Positions 1 through 13,800 of a stretch of DNA of 64,000 nucleotides are shown here, in pieces. The position numbers and the translations under genes were made by a program. Source of the stretch: Chrysomallon squamiferum (lineage: Eukaryota > Mollusca > Gastropoda > Neomphalida > Peltospiridae); assembly GCA_012295275.1 (NCBI GenBank), contig CM022672.1:14947125-15011124 (forward strand), given 5' to 3'. Within the stretch, counting starts at the first letter, position 1. Every line of letters starts with the position of its first letter. The notes under the pieces are model-generated. The model did not search any database, was not told where the DNA came from, and worked only from the letters and a program-made list of their open reading frames with translations.

Positions 1-87
1 CTGAAGATGATGATGATATTACTACTGCAAATAAAATAATAATAATAATAACAACAGCAACAACTAAAACAAAAATAAACCACAAAC

Positions 88-230
88 TTTTCTTTCTTCT
101 TAAACTGTATGGTAGCATCATCCAGTTTTCTCTTCATCTTTTCCACCTGTTCATTGGAGTCTCGTGTTGCATTATCAATTTTCTTCTCCAACAGACTAAT
201 CCTCACCGTCTGTTCACTGATCTCTTCTTG
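88..230 (-). CDS. DCTN1: DCTN1 exon 27 (coiled coil 2; last exon inside window)
   Basis: Residues 992-1038, [20 protein letters not shown] and [20 protein letters not shown], matching the SE--VRLSLLEKKLD region of p150. The donor gtttgt at 87 is weak. The frame leaves in phase 2, so the next coding exon must lie left of position 1. Bases 1-87 are AT-rich intron. Confidence 0.9.
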
Positions 231-652
231 CTGTCACACAATGTTTAAATATAAGTGTGATTACACACACACATTCATACACTACACGAAAAACATTAGA
301 TACACAAAATACATGAGGATACTTTCACCTAACATAGACACATAACACACATATACACAAAGACATGATAACACACACACACATATACGCACACTCTTGT
401 ATCCAAACATGACAATACACACATATGCACACTCTCTACACACAGGTGTTGCACATGCATTTACTTCACCACAATATACTACCTGCACAAACAAACACAA
501 ACACACACATGTACAGACTCCACTTCTCATTTTTGTCATATCTTGTATGTATTTTTACTGACAGAATAGACAACTCAGGAAAAAACAGAGAGAGACCAAG
601 AACATCGAAGAGAACCATTGCGAAAGAGCAAAAGACAGTTACAGTAAACAGG

Positions 653-695
<43 letters not shown>

Positions 696-789
696 GAGGG
701 AGAGGGAGAGGGAGAGAGAAAGAGAGAGGGAAAAGAGAGAGAGAGAGAGGGGGGAGAGGGGGAGAGGGAGAGGGAGAGGGAGAGAGAGG

Positions 790-869
<80 letters not shown>

Positions 870-3513
870 ATGACTCAAAAGTACAACATTTAACATATGA
901 GATAAGAATCACATTTGTCTGAATCATTTGGTATTACACCATTTACTACTTTATCTCATAAAACCACAGACTTACCTTCATCTTCAGCTGTTTCTTCAGA
1001 TCAACAATTGCTTCTTCCTTGTTGTCTAACTTGAACTTCATCACCTCTGTGTCAGCAATCTGTGACTTGACAGTGTTTGCTCTCTGTCTTACTGGAGGAA
1101 CAATCTGTCAGATACAGTAAGTAACACAAAGTCATTTCAACATTTTATTTTTATACTGTGCATATTTTAAAAGAAATATATATTAAATTGAAAGGGCTAT
1201 ATAAGAAGCATATTAAATCTGGTACTAAACGTCTTTCAAGCCAATTAAAATGATACTGACAGGATATTGACAAAAAAAAAAATATCAGATGAAGTATTGT
1301 GAGTCTTCAGCACTTAGTACCAAAAACAGAAATTTAAAGTGAATTTTCACAAATCCTGTTCACTACACTTTTCTTATCATTAACATTACCCAAAACAGTT
1401 ACTTGATTTTTTGAAAATGATTAAATATGTGACACTGGTTGGTATTAATCTTTATTCTAAAATTTCTCAGTGTTGTTATGTTTACACTGAGCAGTTTGTG
1501 TGTTCACTTTACCTTTTTGTCATGTGTTCCATCAAAGTCATATTCACCATTCTCCATAGCATTGGCCAGCTGATTCATTGTTCCCACCACTGTTCCAAAT
1601 GCAAGCCTGGAAAGACAACAATTCAATGTGTGTATGTGTCTATATATCTATATGTATGTATGTATATATGTATGTATATATGTATATGTGTGTGTGTGTG
1701 CGCGTGCATGTGTACGTGCGTGTGTGTGTGTGTAGAGAGAGAGATACAGAGATTATGTAGATATTATAGAATAAAACAGGATCAGATATATAGATCAAGA
1801 ATGCAAGAAAAAGATCTGAAAGAATATGACTTTAAAGAATTTTTATTTCTATCTTTATAAGCAGTTTGAACATGAACTACATATCCTACAATGATATTTG
1901 AGTCTGTGTATCACACTCTTTCTTCAATCACTGCTTTACTTCAATAGTTGCAAAAGTAACTGAGAATCATTAGCTTGTCCTCCAGATAATGAACCCAATG
2001 TACAGGTTTATACTGTTCTATAACTCTGCCCATACAGGAAGAAAATATCTGTATTTTTTGATAAAGGACTGAAAGAAGCCCACACTTTATAAAGAGAGAA
2101 AGAGAAGAAAGCAGGCTGAAACAGTTAACTGATGTTTTACCTCAAACATTCGTATGGCCCATTGTCTTCTTTACTGAAGATCTTGTCCACTGCCTGGAAA
2201 GCGAGTTCTTCCATCTTCTTGGGCATCAAACCTTCAGCATCTAGTTGAATATTTAAAACAATGTCTCAAGTCAGAACAGTAATGACAAGTGAACAAAAGT
2301 TTTTAAAAAGTTAAAAAAACACAAAAAAAAACAACAAACAAACAAACAAACAAAAACAAAAAACCAATACAAATAACAAATAGAAATAAAACCCTTAATA
2401 TATGGAAATATATATAAAAAAAAAAAAATCATGTTTTCTGCTTTTTTATATACACCAGAAAGTAATTTTCTGATGCTTCAATTAAACTGTGCTGATATGT
2501 ACAGCACATTTTGTGTGTAATATGAATATTTTTATCTGTAATACATATTTGTATACTTTCTGAAACCTATTGAGATATTATATAGTAAACTAATATATAA
2601 AAAAGTACACATTTGAAACCTGTACGCATTCACTCATCCACATATCAAAATATAGATATTTAAATGTTAAGCATAAGAAGTGATGCCATATCCCCACATA
2701 CACTACCCCACTCCCTTTCTTGTATCATTCACCCATCCACATTCACTTTTGCACAATAAACTATAGCTAATAATTAAACGTTAAGCGTAAGAAATAAAGC
2801 CATTTCCCCACATTATACAGACACTACCCCTTTCTTGTTCCATGCAAAGAGAATTGTTAGTAACTGCGTGCTGAGATGCAGGTTTTATGCATTGTTATTC
2901 ATTTCTACAGAAATAGAACTGCTACAATTAATTGCTATGATTCATTTTATCTGCAATATATTGTTATATTCTGTGCACTTTTTTGCCCTGTTTAAAAAGG
3001 TATCATTGTGATATTTGTGTAATATCCTGTTTACATGTCAGTTTAAACTGTTCATCATTTTGATTTTTTCAATAAAATGTTCTTGAAATGAAACCCACAG
3101 GATTCTGATTTCAGTGTTTAAGGTAAAATTACTGATGTAAGTTTGTTATTACTGGTAAAATAAAGTAGGCATTGTTATCTATGATTGAAATAAAAATAAA
3201 TAATTAAATAAATAAATAAAGTTAAGTAAGTAAGTAAGTAAGCAAGAAAGTCAATAAAATAAAATAAAATAAAATAAAATAAAATAAAATAAAATAAAAT
3301 AAAATAAATTAAAATAAATAAAATAATGTACTAAATTTAAATAAAATCAGACTAAACACAATTAGAAAGAATTTTTGCCAGAATGATAACATTCATGAAA
3401 GTTAAAGCACCTTTGTATTTACAACACTGGCAGAAGGCAGATTAATCAAAGGAATTAAGATTTTTTATAAAAAGACAAACCCCCAAAAAACAACAACAAA
3501 AAACCCCACTAAA

Positions 3514-3546
<33 letters not shown>

Positions 3547-6500
3547 AAACAAATATAATTTAGGGTAAAAAAAACATTTAAACAAATATGAAAAATGTAT
3601 CTAAAGATTTGTTAAGAAAAAGACCCAGTATCCTGTAACATACTTAAAACACCCATCCAGGGTCCTAGAACAGACAGAGCACAAACCCATTTCCATGGAG
3701 ACAAATTAAAAAAACAACCAAAGTTTAAATACCTGAATACTCTTTACCAGGGTTTTCTTCTGTAAAATTTAATTTAATATTGTACTGCTAGAAATGGATA
3801 TCCTTCCAGTCATCCATCCATCTACACACTCGTCAATCCATCTATCCATTTTTTTTATCCATTGATCAAACAACCATCCATACAATACCTTAAATTATTT
3901 CTTTGCTGACTTATACTGATTTAAATTTGTATGATGCTTATGTTATTTATTTATTTATTTTAATTTGTATACTCCCTATTTTATTTTATTTTTCTTAATT
4001 TATATATAATTCCTTGTTTTATTTATTTAGATATTTACAAAATGCTGTTGATTGTCTAGGCAGGCAGATTCATGCAGATTGTGGTCTGGGGTATCTGTTT
4101 GTCTTGTTAACTACTGGTTCATCCATGTCCAGTAACAACAAATTTCATTTCATAACAAGGTGATGTCATTCAGACAACTGTTCTTTGTCATGCCAACAGT
4201 TTAAAAAAACAGAATGCAGGATCCGTGCTTTGTACTTTTCAAATATAAAATAAACACCGAAAGAAAAACAAACAAGTGTTTAGGGAAGGCATGACATAAC
4301 GATTAAAAAAAAAAAAAAATAAATAAAAAAATAAAATGTTTTTTTTTTAAAGTTCTTTTAAAATTAGATCAGAATTGTAACATTAGTTAACTGTAAATTT
4401 TCTTTGAGGTTTTTAAAAAAAAAAAAATGACAATATTCAGTTTAAGTGAAAACATTTTTTTTTCTGCTTAGAGGGAACATTGCTTATAAAGTATTTTGAC
4501 ATTATACCTATTATGTATTATATCCTATACCTATGAAATACTGAAATGAATCTTACACTTATGAAGTATTGTAACTTACAAAAATAAAGTATTATAATTT
4601 ATATATTTACAATATTTTAACCTATGCCTCTTATAATAACTAAGGTATTTTCACTATGACTTCACTTATACAGAAATAACCCAAATGCACTAAAAGACAT
4701 AGAGTAAAGTGTAATAGAATAGTTATAAAAAGAATTCTGAAAAACAAATGTTACAATATAAATATATATAAATATATATATATATATAAAATTTGAGGTC
4801 TGCAGGCACTACTAGAATTACTACATGGTATACAGCTAGTCAGATACATTTTCAAGCTGAAATAAAAATCCTATAATCAATATTACCAGTGTATGTGTCC
4901 ACTGTGAGGTTTCCCCCTATGAAAAAGATTTCACAATTTCAGATGAGAAAAATGAATGTTCATCCATGTGTGTATTCAGGCTCTGAATTTTACCAAGGCA
5001 TTAATGGCAAGTTCTATGTTTGCCATGTATACCTGCATTGGTGCCTCAAAATTGGGATATTTTCATGGCAATAAAACCCTAATTGATACCTTTCCTATAA
5101 ATTCCACTGATTCACTGTCAATGCTGAATAAAATCTATAAAAATACATTTATTGTCATTTTTTAAAAATGTTTTATGTTATAACAGCTTAATAAGTCTCA
5201 AGTCTACGAGGCAGCAATATTTGCATAATCATTTGATACTTCATGTTAATCAGGTATTGCTGTTCTCTTAAATTTTAAACTAGAAATACCAAGACAAAAC
5301 AGAATTTAAAAAATGCAAAGAACAGGAGCTTAGCTCAGAAACCACCATGTGTGTCTGTATTTTTTTAAATTATGTTTTATGTTAACAAGTAACTGAAATA
5401 AATAATTTTTTGATTAGTTATGGGTCATAATATAGCTAAAAGATAGCGCAATGTCAATGACTTCCATGAAATTTTTTTTAAAATTAAACTGCCTGGCACC
5501 TTACTTTGGGGAAAGGTTTGCTTTGGTGCTCTAACGTTTCTGATTAAACCTGTGGCAAAAACTAAATTCAGAGTCTGTATACATGCATAAAAAGTTGTAT
5601 TTACATACACACACATTATTATGTATGTAGATGTGTGTGTTTGTGTATGCAAAGTTTGCAAATATTATTTCTTCAAGTAGAATAATTTCAGCATGGTCAG
5701 TATTCCTCTGATCAAACCTCCAATTTGAGAAATAGCCTAGATTATATATTAACATATATAAAGAAGGAAAAATGTATTTTTGAAGATATAATAATTTATT
5801 TTATCAACATAAAACAAAGCAATAAAATTAAATTAAAATTAAAAATTAAAGTATATATATAATAACAAACATTTGCAATGAAAAATAAGACGTTCTTTGT
5901 CAAAGCTAATAAATCATTTTGTAAAATAAGAAAAAAAAAGGAGACTAAATAAAATAAAATAATAATGTTAATAAAATAAAATGCATAAATAATTTTTTTT
6001 ATAAGATTATATAGAAACAATAAAATGTTATACAAATAATTAAAACATACATTTGTGTATATAAAAAAATTATAAAAATCTGAGTTTATTATGTGTAAAA
6101 ATATCACAAATCAACAGTTGAAATGTGCGTACCTGTCATGATTGCTGCTTGTTGCATGGCACCATGTGCTACCAGCGCCAGAGTTTTAGACACGTTTGTG
6201 ATGTTTCTAGAACTGTCCAGCAACAAAGCTTGAATCTGAAAACAATTACATGATAAATCAGAAACAATTACTTTGTGTTGGGTTTTTAACCCAGGTGACA
6301 GTTTTGTGTTATTTTATTTAAGGAAATGAGACAATTTACCATTTTAGAACTTTTTAAAAGAAGAATTAAACCTTGTAAAATAATTGTTTTTTTTTTAAAT
6401 TTAATAAAAAAGAAAACAGAAAAAAGGCTAACAGTAATATTCATGAAGAAATATGTGAACATGTATGTAAATATAAACGTGATATTATGCAAATATGTGT

Positions 6501-6975
6501 GTCTGTATTTGAGTATACATATATTTGTGTAAATGTGATGTGATGCTATGTAAATGTGTGTCTCTGTATATGAGTATGTATGATTGTGTTTATAAATGTT
6601 TGTGTAAATATTTCATGTTGCAGTTTAGAAATAATAAAACTTTGATATCATTAAAAACCTCTTTTCCAAACTTGAGAGGTGTCACAATGGCTGATCCTTC
6701 CTGAGGTAGTCTTCGTTTTATCTACAAATAATAACATTTACTTCAAAATTATTGACATTATTGGGAAAATGTAAAGCAAATAACAAAAATGAAAAATATT
6801 ACAACTGAATACAAAGAAAAATAGACAAGCATCTCCATGTATTACATAGACACACCAATGAAACAAACACATATGTATGTCTGTATAATTGTGTCTGATT
6901 GTGTGTGTCTGTCTGTATGTATGTTTATGTATGAATGTATGTCTGTGATTGTGTTGTGTGTTTTTTGTATATGTA

Positions 6976-7006
<31 letters not shown>

Positions 7007-8236
7007 AAGTGTTTATGTATAAATACAAATGATAATTCTGAATGTTTGTATAATGAAATCTTAACACATCATGATAGTAAAGTATTGGGTGTAAATAATG
7101 GAAATAGCCACAGAAACAAAAGTTACAAATGTAAAATAAAATATTTTATTACCAAACCACAGCTGTATAATCATCAAATTTTAATAAAATACATGTAAAT
7201 CGATGCAAGATAAATATGAACAGCTATACAATAATAATGAAAATAAAAAGAGACACACCTTTCTAGCACACATTCGAGTGTCATTGTTACATGTCTCCAA
7301 GTCACGTAACAAGATGGAAAACTCACTCTGCTCCTGGCCAGGCTAAAAAAAAAAATATCAAAATAAATCAAGTGATTCAATATTTATTTAACATAACATC
7401 ATCATTTTTTATTTTATTTATATAAATGTAAGTGACAGAAAAACAATCATAATTATCAGTTCAGCACATGCCAGATGCAAACTTTTACAAATTATATGAT
7501 TCAGGATAAGGTTAAGCATTATTTAATAGTTTTGTCTTTATGAATCTGTTTACATCTCAACAGATATAAATAAACAGGATTTATTTTATTAAATTTTTTT
7601 ATTATCCAAAACAGCAGTTCTTAACCAAGGATACTGAGAATTTATAAATTATTTAAATTTTGAGTAACTTTAGATTTTGATAAATACAGGGTTATGGGAA
7701 TTTGAAAAGATTATGAATGTTGATCTAGAACAGTGAATAATTCAAGCAGTCAGTTTAAAACATTAGATCTTACCATGAGAAGAATTTTCAGTCTTGTTAC
7801 ATCTGTCGTAATGCAGTCACAGGCACTGAGAACCAGTCGAACCTGGTCAGCCATCAGAGAGGTACAGTCTACTTTCTCATTACTAAGGTGTACACTGTAC
7901 AGTTGCTGGAACGTAAACATGAACACATTTGTTTGATATTTGTACATAGATTTATTGAACCAAGTAAATGCCATTTTGGAATATACATGCACATCACACA
8001 TTTCAGTCACATGTAGAACAAAATCACAAGCTCAAAGCCATATACTAACTTATGTTCCAATCCAGTAGTTTGATTGGCTCATATTAGTGATAAAATTAAT
8101 TCTGTTACATTGATTCTCTTTTGACTGTTGTATAATTCTGTCAAATTAATTCTGGTGTGAATATTTTGTTTGGTGTTACAAAGAATTAAAATAATGATAT
8201 ATATCACCAGCACTTTAACTGTAACCAAAAAAATAA

Positions 8237-8289
<53 letters not shown>

Positions 8290-9170
8290 TAATAATAATA
8301 AAAAAATAAAATAAAAAATAATAAAATAAATAAATAAATAAATAAAAATAATAATAAATAAAAAAATATATATATTTAAAAATGCAGAAACAATAAAATA
8401 TTACAGAAATCAAAATTTTCTTTGCCTTCATCAAAATAAACAATATATTTTACAAAATGTATTATTCATTATATGTTGAAGTGAGTGAACAAAATAAACT
8501 TGAAATAAATTTTTTAATTTGAACAACAGTACTTACTTGGAAGAAACTGATAGATTTTTCCAACAAGTCGAGTGATATTGTTTCATCAAGCTGAAAATAT
8601 AAATGTAGCTGTTAATAACAAGTATATTAAAATAATCATCACTAAATAAAAGAGACCAATTTTCATTTCATAATACTTTTGATAAGCCTTTTTCCCCCCA
8701 TTCAATTCTTTGCCATTCTGAAACAAATGTGATAGCTATTTTGATTACATGCAGTAAAAGATAACCAAAACCACATCCTAAACTGCACTATTCCATTGCT
8801 AGTTGTTAATTTGTTAATTAGTGACATCTGAAGAAGTCATTATTTTCCCTAACTTTTGCGGTTGTCAATAATTAAATTTACATTTTTGTTACCTTCTAAA
8901 ATCTCAAAGTATTACCCTAATAGTAAATTCTTGGGGATCCTTTACGTGCTTATGCTAACATAATCCAATTATTAATTTCTGTGGATTACCCGTTTTCCCA
9001 ATCCAACTTATGTATTTTACATACCTGGTCTTTTCTCAGCAGATCGATGTAGTAGTCAATGGACTTTTCGTGGGCTGACATCTCGGGAAGAAGGGTGCCA
9101 ACTTTGGTAAACAACTCTACACTGCAGCTCTGCAGAGCACTTCAAATAGAAAATAAGAATTTATAAAATG

Positions 9171-9204
<34 letters not shown>

Positions 9205-10787
9205 TAAACAAGGTGTTACCTTATTATTTAATAATCAGATAAATTAATAATATAATTTGTGTGACATTTAACCACACAATTATTTGCATATTTCTTACTT
9301 GATTTTGATGAACCCAGTCACATAAAAAGTAGTTTCTTAAGCTCATTTTATGCTCATTGGTTTTTATCTGCTCAATTTATCAAGCTAAAGTGTATATGTA
9401 TATGCATGTATATAATGTGTGTGTGTGTGTGCGCGTGTGTGTGTAAGTACGCTAATTGTAAATCTTCAACAAATCAACAGCTTTATTTTATTTAAGCAAA
9501 TATAACAGACTGTATTATAATTATATATACACACCTAAATGTATATTTACACATACATGTGCACTAAAAACACACACACACACAAGTGTATACATTTAAC
9601 TGCTTCCATAACTAGACATACTTGTATGCACATACATAAATACAAATAAACATACACTCACACAAATACATATTAGCATACAGTCAAATTCATACACCCA
9701 CAAGCTCATGCAGACATGACACACATACACACACATATCCCAGTGTGCTGACAGTGTTAGAAAAATGCACTCACCTCTCATACTGCTTCATGACACTTTG
9801 CAGAGTGTTGACCAAGAGAATCATCTGACTGGCGAAACTACTCTGATCTGCTTTGTGACTGTTGAGAACATCTTCTCGCTGAATACGATCAGTGACGTCA
9901 AACTGAAACATACAGGAAAAAAGGTTGAGACCATCTTAGGCTGAATACAATAAAAAAAGAAATAATAAAAAAGTGAGAGAATTACTTATACTGAATACGA
10001 TCAGTAATACCAAACTGAAATGTAATAAAAAATTTTTAGAAGTGAAAGAATATTTTATATTGAATACGATCAGCAACGTCAAACTGAAACATACAGGAAA
10101 AAAGGTTGAGAGCATCTTATTGGAATACAAAAAACACCAATTCAAAACACACAGAAAAAAAAAATTAATAAAAAAATAAGAAAGTGAGAGAATATCTTAT
10201 ACTGGATATGATCAGCAACATCAAACTGAAACATAATAAAAAATTTTTTTTTGAAAAGTGAGAGAATAAATTATAGTGAATACTATCAGCAACATCTAAT
10301 TGAAATGTATATAAAAAAAAAACCAAAAACCGTAATATAATATTCTGTTCATTTATTATATTTTTTCAGTTCTTCATATTTTTGTTTTATTATCTTACAC
10401 AATGTTTTACAACCCCCTCTATAATGAACAGTTCATTTCACATGATTTATCTTTCTTTTTTTTTTTTTTTGTAAGCGTGTCAGTATTTTATGTTTACTGA
10501 TCTCTGAGTATTCATGGTTTTTACATCTCCTCTGTGAGTAACAAGGGAACATATAAGAGCATGTATGAATGTATGTCTAAATACCTTATCCTTGATCTGA
10601 GAAGACAGCAACTCAGCTTTGTTGATGATTCTTGGGACCATTAGTAACACACTGATAGCATCATGATCTCCTATTATACACACATATATAAAAACAAACA
10701 TTAATCATAAATTAAAAAATACTTTTTTACTAATATAAAATATTCTAATATGTAAGTAAGTTATGCCAAGTAATTTTTGCATTACAG

Positions 10788-10832
<45 letters not shown>

Positions 10833-13800
10833 TATTAAATTAATAATAATAATAATAATAATAATGTGATCAAATAACTTTAAGAAAAATAAATGAAACT
10901 TTCTATATGTTATTAAAAAAAAGGAGTATAATCACCTCCTCTCTTCAGGAATGATTCTGGCATGAAAGACAACAAGAGCTGAACATGAGCTGTAGCCTGC
11001 TGCACTTCCAGCTTGCGCAGTTCCATGTCAATTGTCTGAAAATACACCACACAATTAAAAATAAATGTGTGAAGCCACAGTTACAACAAAATTAACATTA
11101 TCAGTGGATGTAACTCCACGACTATAAGAATATTTGATAACTAAAACAATTTATGATGGCATGAATGTTATGATGATAGTAAATAATAATCATATGAGAG
11201 AGCTACAATATATTTTTGAGGACCAGAGAGAGATGTTAGTGAAGACTATCCTGAATGTTTAAGCAGAGTATAATATTAATGAGAACTCATCTTTCTTTTT
11301 CAGAATTAAAAAAAAACTGATATTAATGATCATGATGGCATTATGTTGTAACACAAAACAAAGCAAAGAAAGGGAATGGGTCTTTAGTATTAAACATAGA
11401 ATTAGTGTTAAATATTAAATATTATTAGTTAGATTACTAGACAAGAACATTAATAAAGATATAATTAAATTATATTATACAAATGTCAGTGTTAATTCAA
11501 GCATTTTTAGCAATACTAGACATTATTATATTTTTTAATATTACCAGAGCATTATTATATAATTATTTGTCTGATGTTACTGGAGCATTATTATTATTTT
11601 TGATATTACCAGAGCATTATTATACTATTACTGTTTTATATTAGTAAAACACTATTAAATTATTTTTTTATATTTCTAGAGCAATTTCATATTATTATTT
11701 TTTTTTTTTGTTAATATTATTAGAGCAGTATTTTATTATTTATTGATATTAGTTCAGTATCATATTCTTATTATTTTATATTAATAGAGCATTATTTTTG
11801 TTGAAAACTATTTCAATACATGCTACAGCATCGTAGTGATTAGTAAAATTTCAAGCATAATTAGAGATGTCAATGAAGTTAATTACCAAATACAAACATG
11901 TGTACATATCTTGTTTGCCCCAAAAAGCAATGTACATCATATTAAATAAGAATTTTATAACATAATACTAATCAGGTAATTAGTAATTTGTTAAAGTTTT
12001 TGTTATTTTTTTATTTTATTTAGTTTTGTTCAACAAATATGATTATTATTTATACATGTCTGTTGTTTACAGTCTATATCATCTTTCATTTTGCTATGAT
12101 TATTTTCCATTTATTTATAACAAATTTTTGTGCATCTGTATCTTATTTTAAGTAATAACAAAACTAATAAATAAAAAAGTCTGTTTAAAAAAGCTTAGCC
12201 CAGTCACCAGCTTCCTCTACCAATAAGCCCAAAATAATAAAAAAAAATTAAAGATGAAGAAGAAATGCCATCCAAAATGGTGTTAAATAAAAAAAAAGGG
12301 TATTCTCTTTGTCTTTCTTCCTTTTTACTATACAATTTGACATGTATTCTAAATCTAAAATAAATTAAAAAGTTATTTGTTTTCTGCCATTAAATTATTC
12401 AAAAAAATAGAAGTTGGATTAAGGAATTATGGGTGGGGATAAACTCTATACAATATGAATAACATTTAATAAATTCAAATACTGAAATATATTCATAACT
12501 AATTATTTAATTAAATAAGTATCTGTGTCGGACTTAAATTCTGAAGACCTGATATATCAAAAAATAATAATGATAACAAAACAATTATCAGAGAAAAATG
12601 TTTTAAATTCACTGGTGATACTTTTTATAAATTTTATAAGCTTTTTATAAGCTATTGATACATGGTTGTGTTTGCTTATTTCAATTGCCGTTTAATCTCT
12701 GGCAAGGTAAACTTTTAGAACACTTTAATGTTCACACATTATACAGAATTTTGTTCTCAAAATAGCTTATATTTAAAATCGTATAATAAAATAACCATAT
12801 CATAACTCAGAAATATTTTTTACTTATTAAAAACTGTACTTATCAAGTTACATATTTTATGTAACCTTACATTTCAGTGAAAATAAATATAAATTGAAAC
12901 AGAATATCCCCCAAAAGAACCAAAAGATGATGAAGCAGCAACAAAAAGGGGAGAAAAAAAAGAGACTGATAGTTAGGAGTGTAGATCTGAGTTATCATAC
13001 CCTATCATTCTTCTTCTGAACTGAAGCATGATCCTATAAAGAAGCCCAACAACTTAATTCTCATATAAGCACTCTGACTGGTTACTAGTAACAAACATGT
13101 CATTTTCATGCACACTGATTGGCTATGAATAACACAAATTCTGTTACAAGCACACTGATTAGCTATGAGTAAACACAAATTCTGTTATATACACACTGAT
13201 TGGCTATCCGTAACTTAACATCTGTTTCAGGCACACTGATTGGTTATCAACAATGCAAATTCTGTTATATACATAATAAATCATCAACAATACACAGATA
13301 ATTATATTTCACGGTTTTAATACTACAACTTACTCTCTTAGCTGTAATTAATTGTAATAAGTACAATTTGACATAAAACTACTTCAATTACATACGCTGT
13401 GATTGACTACTGTCAGTTATAAAGTGAATTCTATTGTATGATCAATGGTTGGCTAGTTAATACATTTTTTCCAAAACAAATGCCTAAATGGATGTGAATG
13501 AACAAGAAAAAGAAAGAAAGAAAAAAGCATATCAGCATTAATTTAAATTAATGCTAAAAGAAATATAGCCATGATGTGAGTGTTTGTGACCAAGTTTAGT
13601 AATAATCAATATAAAAAAATAAATTAAAAACCTATTTCAAACCCAGATTTTATAATTCAGTCATTTATTTATAATAAATTCTGAAATACAGTAAAGTAAA
13701 AATTATAAAATATATTTATTCGCCTTAATATTTTTTCTTTCTCATTCTTATATACTTTTTCTAATTGTTATCAAGAATAAAAATAATCTGTCACTTGTAA

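Noticed and set aside
425-922. Long Arg/Glu-rich open frame
   Set aside because: It is the translation of a (GA)n microsatellite in a DCTN1 intron; no splice signals or homology.
466-927. Ser/Leu-rich frame on the minus strand
   Set aside because: Reverse-strand reading of the same GA tract.
5796-6107. Phe/Ile/Leu-rich hydrophobic frame resembling a membrane protein
   Set aside because: AT-rich intron sequence; hydrophobicity comes from T-rich codons.
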